A DNA stretch of 41,356 nucleotides, taken from Sporothrix humicola (taxonomy: Eukaryota > Ascomycota > Sordariomycetes > Ophiostomatales > Ophiostomataceae). The stretch lies in contig WNYE01000156.1 of the NCBI GenBank assembly GCA_021396245.1, positions 1-41,356 of the forward strand, written 5' to 3'. Positions 21,601-31,821 of this stretch are shown here, one piece after another. Every line of letters begins with the position of its first letter. Positions within the stretch are counted from its first letter, which is position 1. A program made the translations under genes and the position numbers. The notes under the pieces were generated by a model. That model saw only the letters and a list, made by a program, of their open reading frames with translations, was not told the DNA's origin and did not search any database.

Positions 21601-24233
21601 TTTGCTGCTTCCTGATCTCACGTTGTAGTCTCATTGCTCGGAGACTGTCGACGCCTGCAGAGGCAAGATTTGTGGTGGCTGTGAGCTGAGGGATGCTGTC
21701 TGTCTCCGAGACGATGGAAGACAGAATTCGGACAAGCTCAGACTCGATGCGTGCATCCTCGGCATTGTCGAGTACCTGGGCTGGCTGGCTTTCGGTTTGA
21801 GCATCCTTTCCAATCTGGGCCTGCAAAATTTTGTGCACATACTCGGCAGCGGCCTTGCGGTTGGCCTTGCCAGACGCAGAACGAGGGAGCTCGTTGACCT
21901 GCAGAACGCGGAAAGGCCGCATGTAATCGGGCAAGAACTTGCGAGCCGCTTCGGCACAGTTGGCAGAAACTGCGGCAAAGTCGAGGCCGCTCTTGGGGTC
22001 GACCACCACTAGACTCACGACCCGTTCAGAGCCAAGACCAAGAGCCGCCTCTGGCTTCCAGACACAGGCAAGCGTCTGCTGCACACCGCGAGTCTTGCTG
22101 GCCAGCACGTTCTCGATCTCGCCCAGCTCCACACGGCGGCCGCTGAGCTTCACCTGAGCATCCGACAGCCGGCCCAGGAATTCAACGACAGGCTTGCCGT
22201 TGTCGTTCCACACAATGCGAGCCCGGTCTCCTGTCCTGTAAGCACGGCCCCAGTGCTCGTCGTTGACAAATGCCTTTGCGGTTTCCTCGGGGCGGTTGAG
22301 GTAGCCAGTGATGCTGACCTGGGGGCCAAGGAGGACCAGCTCGCCAACGGCACCTTGGGGCACAGGATGCAGGCCGCCTGGTTGGGTTTCTACAATCAAC
22401 ACACCGCACGTGGCAAGCGGCGTGCCGATGATGGAGCCACGCTGGTTTGCTGGGACGTGCGGCTGGGCGAGCGAGTACATGGCCACTTCCGTGGGACCGT
22501 AACCATTGTAGATGCCTCGAGGGCGGCCATCGTCCTGGATTTCAGCATTTGCCGCAAAGTCCTGCAGGAGGCGCGCGTTGAGTGTCTCGCCGCCGACCAT
22601 AAGGCCCTGAAGGACGGACGGGCTGATGAGGCTGGCAAAGCTGGGCGTGACATTGGTGATATCTGCTTGTAGGGCAGAGAGGACGCCGTCAATGTCCTGC
22701 ATGGTGAGATGCCGCGGGGCACAGCAGAGCGTCGACCCCGTGCTCAACGTCCAGAAGATCTCGAAAATGGAAATATCAAACGTCGGTGCCGCGCCCTGGA
22801 ACCAGCGCAGCCGCTGTGCGCTCGATGTCGAGAATCCATAGTGCTGGTTGAGCGCACTCACTGTGCATGAAGCAGAACGGTGGCTCACAATGACGCCCTT
22901 GGGCAGGCCCGTCGTGCCAGAGGTGTACAGGATATATGCAGGATCTGTGTCGGAAATAGGGCGGGCACGAGGCTGCGACGGCACAACTGTGTCACACTCT
23001 GCCAGGAACGGACTGACATCAATTATTGGCTGTGTGACATGGCCAAGGGTCTGCTCGTGGGCACTCAGGACAAGCACAGCGACGGGCTGCAGATCCGCCA
23101 GCAGAGCCTCCTGTCTCTCGCGGGGTGCATCCACGGGAATAGGGCAGAATGCCAAGCCGGCCTTTAGTGCGGCAAGATAGCTTAGATACAGCTCAGGGCA
23201 CGGTCCCATGGCCACGGCCACGGTACGAACGGCGCCAGCTGGAGCGGGGCTTGTGGAAGCCAGCCGACTGAGCTGCACGGCGAGCGCATTGGACGCATTG
23301 GAGACTTGCCGGTACGTAAACTGAGTGCGCTCGCCTGTAGCAAGATTTGACAGAAAATCGAGGGCAACCAGATCCCCAGAATCGCGGGCCCTCTGCTCGA
23401 ACCACGAATGCAAAAGGGCCGGCTGGCCGTCGCTCAAGTCGCCATTGGAATTGTTGTCTCCCGACCAAAGCTCGGCGGGCTTTTGCTGCGGCGGCCAGTT
23501 GAGCACAGATGCCGAAGTCCATGCATTTGTGGTTGTGGTCGTGGATTTGCCGCCTTCCTTGTTTTCCTCGCTTTCTTGCTGCTTTCCCGTGCCGTGTTGG
23601 TGCATAAGAATGTCTTGCAGCGCCTCACCCAAAGCCTGCAGTGCGGGCTGCGGGACGATGCTGGCCCGAGCGACCAGCTGCGCCTTGCCGTTAGACTTGA
23701 CATGCAGCTGTAAGGTCTGAATCCTTTGGTCAGTACGCGCACTCCCAGCAGTCCTTTCAACTTGTTCAGCCTTTTCAGCCTTATCTTTCCCCTTTTCAGC
23801 CCCGCCTTCAGCCTTGCAGCTGCCGCTGGAGTTTCTTTGGGGATGGGTTCTTGAATGATTTGGAATAACTCACTTTTCCCGGGCCAATTGAAAAGTCCGT
23901 AGGGACGCCGCCTGCAGCGTCCTGTTGGTCGTTGACAAATTTCCAAGTGCCGGTCGCCATGCCGTTGCCATCAACCGGTGCCTCAATGTGACCGCCGCCT
24001 GCCGTGTCTCGGATGCACAGAGTTTCGCCCGGCTCGACCGCAGAAACACGGGAGACCAGCTCGACAAAGGCCCTCACGGCCGCATCATTTCCGCATGAAA
24101 AGTCCAGCGAACTTGTCCAAGTCAAGAATGCAGGGCTCTCGTCATCAACGGGTCCAGGCTGCGTCGTATTCAACGGCCGGAGCTGCGTGGCCACTGGCCG
24201 TGCAGGCAGCGTTTCTTCCATCTCTTCCTTCAT
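9626..24233 (-). CDS. sidC: Ferrichrome-type siderophore NRPS, about 4,848 aa
   Basis: This multimodular synthetase has exon 1 at 24233-23874 (120 codons), a predicted 61-nt intron, and exon 2 at 23812-9626. Approximate domains in residues: A1 250-780, T1 (Ser843), C1 925-1350, A2 1378-1920, T2 (Ser1985), C2 2078-2530, A3 2558-3115, T3 (Ser3166), C3 3248-3680, T4 (Ser3757), C4 3838-4260, T5 (Ser4320), C5 4402-4848. Three adenylation domains plus two terminal T-C pairs, with no thioesterase, match SidC/NPS2 synthetases that join three N5-acyl-N5-hydroxyornithines to Gly/Ser/Ala residues. All A domains keep the TSGTTG/TSGSTG loop, GYGPTE-like core and C-terminal Lys. Odd points are a GFSSL carrier site in T2, AHCLCDG in C1, HHALYDA in C4 and C5, and about 215 residues before A1. 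The gene symbol is by architecture; the exact intron acceptor and the peptide product are not certain. Confidence 0.93.
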
Positions 24234-26122
24234 TTTAAGCTTGTTTTGTTGGAGGTGTGAAGCCGGTGTAAGTGTGTGCGGTTGCGTGGTGTTGTTGTCG
24301 TGATGTTGGAATGATGCGATGCGAATATTCTCTGCTTCGTGTAGGCGTTCCTAAGATCAGTATCAGACTAAGCAGGATAGCAGCTCGTCACGATAAAGAA
24401 TATCTTGCATAAATCTACCGCGTCCCTGGGTCAGAGAGATCAGAGCTGTCAAAGAGCTCTCCCTACAAAGTATGGCCCTCGTTTCTGCATAATAGCATCA
24501 TTGTCTCCAGTTTTCTTCTTTCCCCTATGATTTTATTCTATTTAATCCACAGAAAATCCCTGTATTTTGTCTGAATTTAATTATTTTATCGATTAATTTG
24601 CTTATTTATTCGGCCCTCTTCATCTTCGCTATTTCGTGACATTCCTTGCTATTACTTTGCCTCCCACGTATATGCTTCTTGCCGATGTCGGGACGGACGA
24701 GGAAGCACCCTGAGAGCATGTTCTGGAAGAAAGTCGTCAAGTACAAACTACCTTTGACCGGCCAAGATGTACTGTGACGAGAAACTGGGGCGAGGATCCC
24801 GACAGTTCCACGTCGCTTTGTGGGAGGAACATCCTCCACGCTCAAACCGAGCCAGATCGGCCAAGGGCAGGACAATGCAGATAAAAAGTCCAGAAACCGA
24901 GGACACGAAAGAGTACTGTGTAAAAAAGTCACGTCAGAAACCGGATCAATTGCCGTGTCCGTCAGGTAGCGTGGGTGAAAGATTTTTCATCGTCGGTCTT
25001 TTGGTTCTTGGAAAAGATCATTTTGCGTCCTCCCGCTGATCAGATTGATAAAATAAGATTGATAATGTGATGGGACATTGCAACACTGCGCGGTTTCTGG
25101 CCCCGTTCCTGACTTCTCCGTTCCGTCTCTTTCACAATGGCGGCTCGGAGCTCGTCTTCAGGGCTGGCAGTAGCTCTTGTACCTCTGCCGATCCGTTTTG
25201 GGTGCATGGGGGCATGGGTCCCTTGGCCTCTTCTCCTTGGCCAAAAACTTGGAACACTGTGTTGATCCGCAGTGGGGCGTGGGGTGGGCTCGAGTTTTGG
25301 CGACCCACACCTCTGAGCACTGTATGGCACAGTGCTGTGACATGGAAGGTACCTCGGTAGAATCGCGTAAAATTCGTTGAAATGACAGGAACCAAGTAAA
25401 TAACAGTACCATGTACGGGGGATGCAGTCGGGCAGTGCCCAGGCAAATACAAAGCAATGCAGCTCTGGCCGTTGTGTTTCTTGATTTCCTTGTTGCCCCC
25501 AATAGTGTGTGGCTCGGTGTGAACAAATGTGCAAAATTACGTACGAGGCACGGGAGGACTGGCTTGGGACCCGTTCTCGTTCAATGAACGGTGAGAAGTG
25601 CGGCAAATACGACCTTGTTTTGTTCGGGATGGCGCCATCCAAGTCCTTTCATCATGTTTCCTTTTGTGCTCTCGACGAGACTTGACCTTCCCGATTTTTC
25701 TCCTTCCTAGTTTGGGAATTCCTTATGGCAAAGATCGACCTTCTTTCCACGCACCTTGCGTCGTATTCACATGTTGTGTTTTCTGGAAAATGTGCTGAAT
25801 AAGGCGACAGTTGCGAGGTGTGTTTGCTGTGCAGCTGGTGATGGTGCAGTCAGACGAGATGTAAGGTTTTGTTGTGCTGCTGTGCTTCTGTTTGAATACG
25901 ACAAGCTTTGTTTTCGGCTGGCTGAGTTTGGTTTTCCATGAAGAAAATAAATATTTTCATTCCTTTCTTTTTGTCATTAGTGTATCTCTACTCGTGAATT
26001 TCCTTTTTATTCTAGTTCATGTTCATGTTTTTTTTGGAAATTAACCACAAAAAAAAAAAAAAAAAAAAAAAAACAGTTTAACAAAAACAATGAAAATAAC
26101 ACCTTAGAAACCTACGAAAATG

Positions 26123-26131
26123 TTATCTGAT
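26123..26131 (-). promoter_or_regulatory. Iron-GATA (SreA-type) consensus site
   Basis: TTATCTGAT, followed by C, reads GATCAGATAA on the minus strand. This is an exact match to the RATCWGATAA site bound by fungal iron-responsive GATA repressors. It is about 1.9 kb upstream of the NRPS start. Confidence 0.6.
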
Positions 26132-26230
26132 CCCATTAGGTGACAAAAAACGAAACAATGCAACCATAGTATTAGTTGCATGAAACGAGTATAATTCCAA
26201 ACAAAAAGCATAATGTGACCGTGCAAAACA

Positions 26231-26239
26231 ATCTGATAA
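26231..26239 (+). promoter_or_regulatory. Iron-GATA (SreA-type) consensus site
   Basis: ATCTGATAA, preceded by A, is an exact RATCWGATAA match on the plus strand, 108 bp from the site at 26123. It sits in the spacer between the ABC transporter stop and the NRPS promoter. Confidence 0.6.
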
Positions 26240-26538
26240 TCTCACTGACACCAAATGGAATAAATGCAAAAACGTGCTTTATTCACAGCATGTTCATTCA
26301 GGCATAGTAAAAACCACAAGTGCAAAGTCTGTTATACAAGAATAGTCGTCTCCAACAATGGATGAAATGTATTACAGAAGCTAAATTAAAATATGTGACA
26401 GATGGAGAAGATATTTAAACGAGAGCAAAGCAGAAGAACAAATTATTAAAGGACAAAATGAAATAATCAGACACCACCCACCACGGACCATAGTCGGGGA
26501 CCTCGTGCCCCCACGTCATGACTTATAATGACATTGTT

Positions 26539-29500
26539 TCAGCGAGTGCTGCACACCGTGACATTGGCAGCATCACACAAGACACGGAACGGACCGGCCC
26601 TGGCATACAGCTCGGGAGCAGTGTCAAATTCGGCCACCGCGCCTGTTTCCATTACTAGAATTCGGTCACAAGATCCAATGACGGTGTCAAGACGATGTGC
26701 CACAGTGAGCACCGTCGCATTGCCCATCATCTCGCTCAGCATGATTTGGAGCTGGCGGTCCGCGCGGCCATCGATGGAGGCGGTAGCCTCGTCCAGAATG
26801 ACAATCTTGGACTTGCGGACGAGAGCACGAGCTATGGAAATGAGCGATCTCTGGCCATGGGAAATGTTGGAGCCGTTCTCCTTGACTTCCGAGTCGAGAT
26901 GGAGAACCGAGGCATTGATGGCATTGTCTTTTCCGCTGCTCTCGTTTCCGGTGTCACTCGACACCTTTTCCTTTTCAGAAACACCGGCATCCTTCTCTTG
27001 CCCTTTTTGCTCGTCAAGTCCGACCATGCGCAGGCACTGTGCTAACCAGGCATCGTCGTGCTCCTGGAAGGGGTCGAGGTTGTACCGGATGGTGCCGGCC
27101 AAAAGTACTGCGTCCTGACTGATGACGGAAATATGGGATCTGAGCATATGAAGGCCAATGGTGCGGATGTCAACACCATCGATCAGGATGCGGCCGCTTG
27201 TCGGCTCGGCAAGTCGTAGGAGAGCAGTGATCACTAAACTGTTAGTCAGATGGCTTGGAATTGAGTAGAGAAGGGTTTTTCACTTACAAGTACTCTTGCC
27301 GGCACCGGTACGCCCGACAATGCCAATACGTTCACCGGGACGAATATCTAGAGACACATCACGCAGTGCAGGGTCCAACTCTGGCCGATGGCTGAGAGTG
27401 AGGGACTCAAACTGGATGCGGCCCTGTGATGGCCATGACTGCTTGCTGAGATCCGAGTCAATACGCTTGACGTCGTGAGCTGGCTCCTGCGGAACACTGT
27501 AGGCGTAATACAGCAACCGCTCGATCGAGTTCATGTTGTTCTCGATTTCAGCACTGAAACGAATCATATTGCCAAAGGCAGCCTGCGCAGTGACCATGTA
27601 TGACAGCACCAAGCCACCAGTAGAGGGGTTGATGTGATCGCGGAGACCGATAGCCAGCAACCCCGTGCCCAAGACAAGAACAGAGCCCAAGAGGTCAAGC
27701 CGCAGATTGAGCCAGCGGACACAGGCCACAGACAGCCAGTAAGCCGTGTTTTCCGTGTCAATGCGCTTCGCATTGTCAGCCACAAAGCCGCCTATCAGCC
27801 CAAATGCCGTGAGGGTAGGCAGACCAGACAATGATTCGTTGAAGTGCTCATAGATGCGGCTGCGGAGCAGGTTGTTGAGTCGGCGGAGCTCACGAGCAGA
27901 CGGTCTGTAGTACATGCCGGTCCAGACGTAGACAAGAAGAACGCCGGCAGCAATAGCCAGGAAGATGGGCAGGATGATGCTGACAACAATCACCGTACCA
28001 ATGACTTGCACCAGTGTGGATATGAAGATGCGGAGCTGTTCGCCGACCACATTGTCGACGGCATCCATATCCTTGCTGAACCGATGGGTGATGCGGCCTT
28101 GTGGCGTTGTGTCAAAAAACGAGATGGGCGCAAGCATAATACCAGAGAGCGAAGCCGCATGGAGGTGGTTCGAGCACCAGAAACAGAAAAAGGCAAAGAC
28201 AGTGCTCATGGCAAACAGACCCAATGATTGTCCGACACCCCAAGCTGCGTAGCCACCCATGTAGCCGCCTTCGCTGATGGGATACTTGTCCAGCTGCCAC
28301 CAACTGAGCCACAGCGACGAGATGACGGCACTGCCCTGGAAGATGACAATGGCGAGGATGAAGAGAGGCACCGTGACCCACGCGTTGCCAAACTTGAGAT
28401 AGTGCAGGTACGTCTTTCCACTGACAGTGCCAACAAGTCTTTCTTCGACCTGCATGATCTCCTTTCCACGCTTCTTTTCTGCATCGGCGGGAGCCTTGGC
28501 CGGTGATGGACTGCCCTTATTGTCGGATCCAGTGGCTTTTGTGGCTTTGCCACTTGAGCCGTCGGCCTTTTCAGCAGCAGCTGCTGCAGCCACGTCAAGC
28601 TCCGATGATGTTTCAGAAGAGGACGGAGTGGAGGATTCAGTCTCCGCGGATGTGGATGCACGATAGTATTCTGAAAACGGACCGGCGCGGCTTTCCATCT
28701 CGACAAATGAGCCCTGCTCCACAATGCAGCCATTTTCCATAAAGACAATGTGGTCGGCTTGCCGAGCAAACACCATGGAGTGTGTGACAAGAACAATTGT
28801 GCTCTCCTTGGTGCGCCTGGCCTGGGTGACCACATTCTCAAACACGCGCTTGCCGACATGGGCATCAAGTGCGGAAAAGCAGTCATCTAGCAGCATCAAC
28901 TGGCTGCGACCGTAGACGGCACGGGCGAGAGAGATACGCTGCTTCTGGCCACCCGACAGAGAGACGCCCTTTTCGCCGACAATTGTCATGTCTCCGTCCG
29001 GCAGGATGTCGAGGTCGGCATGCAGACAGCAGCGATCCAAAACCTCTTCATACCAGGCGGCATCAAAGGGACGGCCAAAAACAATGTTCTGCCGGACAGT
29101 CTCACTGAGGAGCCAGGCAGCCTGGGGCGCATATGCAAGCGGAGACACGGAGGCAGCGTTGTCGAGGTTGACTGCACATGCGTCTGCTTGGGCGAGGTGC
29201 ATGTCGCCCAAAAGTGCTCGAAAAACAGACGACTTTCCAGCGGCAACGGGACCAACGATGCAAACCAGCTGGCCTTGCTTGACGGTGAGATTGTCGATGA
29301 AAAGGGAGGACGACTGTGGTTTGGCAGCGTCAGCCTCCTCGGCCTTTTCGCTTACCTCGGTGGCCTTGCCAGCCGCCTCATTTTCCTTGTCCGCCTCCTC
29401 CTTGTCGGCCACAGCGGTCAACTGGTCGCTGTCATGGTACCAGAAGGTCGCGGCCTGTAGTTGGACGATCGTGCCTTCTGCGCTAGACTCGCGTCCCTTT

Positions 29501-30927
29501 TCGGAAAGAGCGTCACGGAGCGCCGCGTCGCGGGCCGTCCCGTTGTCCGACGCCACCATAAACGCAGCCAAACGCTCGACGGCAGCCTGCGCATCGGCAA
29601 GGGTTGAAATGGCAATGGGAAGGGATCCGAGTGGTGTGCGCATCAAGAGGAAAAATGTGAGCGACGAGAAGATGACGCTGGCGCTCATGCCGTTGCCGGT
29701 TGTTGCCGCATAGGTGAGAATGCTAACAACCGACGCTAGTGTTGGGGCAGTGAACGACACGGCAATGTTTAGAGCGCGCAAAAGCATGCGCTTGCGGATG
29801 TAGACAACCTCGTCGGCGCGCAGTGCGCCAATCTTGGCAAGAATGCTCTTCTCATAGGCATTGGTCTTGGTGAGGCGGATTGTGGACACGGCCTCAACTA
29901 CAGCCTTGATGCGTTTGTCGGTGTAGGGCATGCTGTTGCGACGGAGCCGGAAAAGATTCTTGATCATGAATGTCTGGACAGGATAGAGCAGAGCCAAAAG
30001 GCCGAACCCAGGGAGCGCGCTGTAGCCAAGCGTCCAGATGGTCAGGCCGAGACAGAGAGCAATCTGCAAGAAGCTAGTCCAGAGCGCGTGGAAGTAGCCA
30101 CAGCAAAAGTCGATGCGCGACACATCAGCACTCATGAGACTTGTAAGCTTGCCCGTTGCCAGGTTCTCACGCAGCTTGGCCTCGTGCGTCAGCTGCGTCG
30201 TCGCTCGGCGGTAGATGACATGCATCAATGCAGCGCGGAGAAGAATGCCCGTTGTGGCAGCCCTGTAGAATCCGTGGATGTTGGTGACAACCGAGAAAGC
30301 AATGACGGCAAACAGGCCAACGGCATAGCCAAAGCCCGCCCGATACGCCTGGGACGAGGGGTCGTCGAGGACTTGGATAAAGAAACGAATAAGGAGGGGT
30401 GAGAGCATCTGTGTCGAGTCACCGAGCATGCGCAAAAGACCGCCTGTCCAAAAGCGTCGGAAGCACACGTCGTTGAGAGCGAGGGCAAGAACAGTGGCAT
30501 TGGACGTGCGCCGTGCCCAAAACGGCCGCCATTTCAGCCGCTTTCCGCCTGGCTTCCTGTCCTTGTTGGCCCTGAGACGCGCCGCCCATGCTGCTTCCAG
30601 CCGGTCCGCGTGATCAATGGCAAGGCGAGAGTCGGGAAGGTCGTAGAGGTCGTCGGACTGGAGTGGGCGGCTGTAGCCGGTCCGAAGAAGAGTGCCGAGC
30701 CAGTTGAAGGTCAACATCGAGATGATGTTGGCACGCGCCTCTGGCGTGACGGTTTCGAAGACGCCGTCGTTGTCGTTGTTGGCGCCATTTTCCGTATCAT
30801 AGGGCGAGGGCAGCTTTGACTTGCGTTGTCGCTCTGTGAGCTTGGTCTCGATTGGTTTCTGTGAGAGAAACGGCACCCTTCTGTACCACTTCCGGGAAGG
30901 AAATATCTTGCCGTCGTTGCTGGCCAT
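26539..30927 (-). CDS. ABCC-type (MRP/Yor1-like) ABC transporter, 1,444 aa
   Basis: This is a full-size ATP-driven transporter in the order TMD1-NBD1-TMD2-NBD2, without an N-terminal TMD0. Exons 30927-27288 and 27233-26539 flank a 54-nt intron (gtaagt..gtttag) that splits the codon after GRTGAGKST, so splicing completes the NBD2 Walker A region. NBD1 has Walker A GPVAAGKSS (about 559-567), LSGGQ (657-661) and Walker B LMLLDD, with Asp at the catalytic position as is usual in ABCC NBD1. NBD2 has GRTGAGKST, ISHGQ (about 1337-1341) and IVILDE with catalytic Glu. A Ser/Ala/Lys-rich linker (about 755-825) separates the halves, and a charged insert precedes the NBD2 signature. It lies beside the NRPS on the same strand, and ABC transporters recur in fungal siderophore clusters. 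Siderophore or precursor export, or vacuolar loading, is inferred; a general drug-efflux role is the alternative. Confidence 0.9.
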
Positions 30928-31821
30928 TTTGGTGGTCGTGATGCAATGAAGTCACAAAAGCATCAAGCTAGATATTGAATTCTAACACCAATACAAAACA
31001 CTGATGCAAATGCCGATGCAAATTGACGTCTTTTTGCAGCAGCAAGTCTTTGCAACAAAACAAAAAGTTGTGCCAAGAGCACAGCTGTCAACACACATCA
31101 GGGTCCGAACACGGCCAGCCACACTCAAATTGCGTACACAAAAACGTGTGCACTACTGTGTACTCAATAAGTGAATATGGGTTTCTTCGGCTTGGGTACC
31201 TAGTTGAGCGAGTTCATCCTCTGACACAGCACTGAATGGATGTACTTCATACCCATTTGCATAAAATAATGATGGAAATAAATATGGCCCGAATAGGCTA
31301 GTCTCGCAAGCCAGCCAAGAATGGACCTTGTGGGCCCGTGTGGAATACCCATGCAAGGAAAGAAAACTGGGTCCACTCCGTGAAGCTCCGGGCACGCTCG
31401 ACGTTCCTTCAAAGGATGAGCAAATACGACGTTCGACGTGCTCTAAGTGCTTAAACACAACCGTACCGAGAAGACCAGGGTCAATGCCGGTGCCGGCGCC
31501 GGTACATGAAGGCTATTCGGTTGTCTAGAACGTCTGGATGCCAGGTATTCTATTTGTTCACGCACAGCATTGCGCTTCATCTCCACAGGGCAACGGTTCT
31601 TGGGCTCCTTGGGATTGGGATTATGATTGTGTTTATGCAATCTAAGGACAGTACCTGACCTTCAATACCTTGAACCAAGACGGCATGAATAAGAGTAATA
31701 ACAAAAGAGGACAAAATATGGAGTACAAGACAATACAACAAATGCAACTCAGCTTTTTAACCCAGTTCTATTCTATCCCGGTGCCACTCGCATTTACGAC
31801 GAGCTCGGCGCAGTGGTTTCA
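30928..31821. promoter_or_regulatory. Promoter of ABC transporter and 3' flank of acyltransferase
   Basis: About 890 bp lie between the ABC transporter start and the acyltransferase stop, both on the minus strand. No exact iron-GATA site was found here. A short alternating GGTGCCGGCGCCGGTAC-like GC palindromic patch occurs near 31488-31505. Open frames are short and I see no further gene. Confidence 0.5.

Larger units (their letters stand above)
24234..26538. other. Gene-free 2.3 kb spacer between NRPS and ABC transporter
   Basis: This interval holds the NRPS promoter side on the left and the 3' flank of the ABC transporter on the right. I found no supported coding region; open frames are short and unlike fungal proteins. 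GATAA words cluster at 25037-25066 (TGATCAGATTGATAA followed by ATTGATAA), about 0.8 kb upstream of the NRPS ATG. Two exact iron-GATA sites lie at 26123 and 26231. An A run of about 25 bases lies near 26049. The part from about 25900 to 26520 is clearly more AT-rich than the rest. Confidence 0.5.

Noticed and set aside
9626..23632. NRPS as a single exon starting at the ATG at 23632
   Set aside because: The frame upstream of that ATG stays open to 23871, and coding-like sequence (QRIQTLQLHVKSNGKAQLV) precedes it. A good GTGAGT donor links it to a 120-codon exon starting at 24233. The exact acceptor remains uncertain; 23813 is preferred because it keeps the frame.
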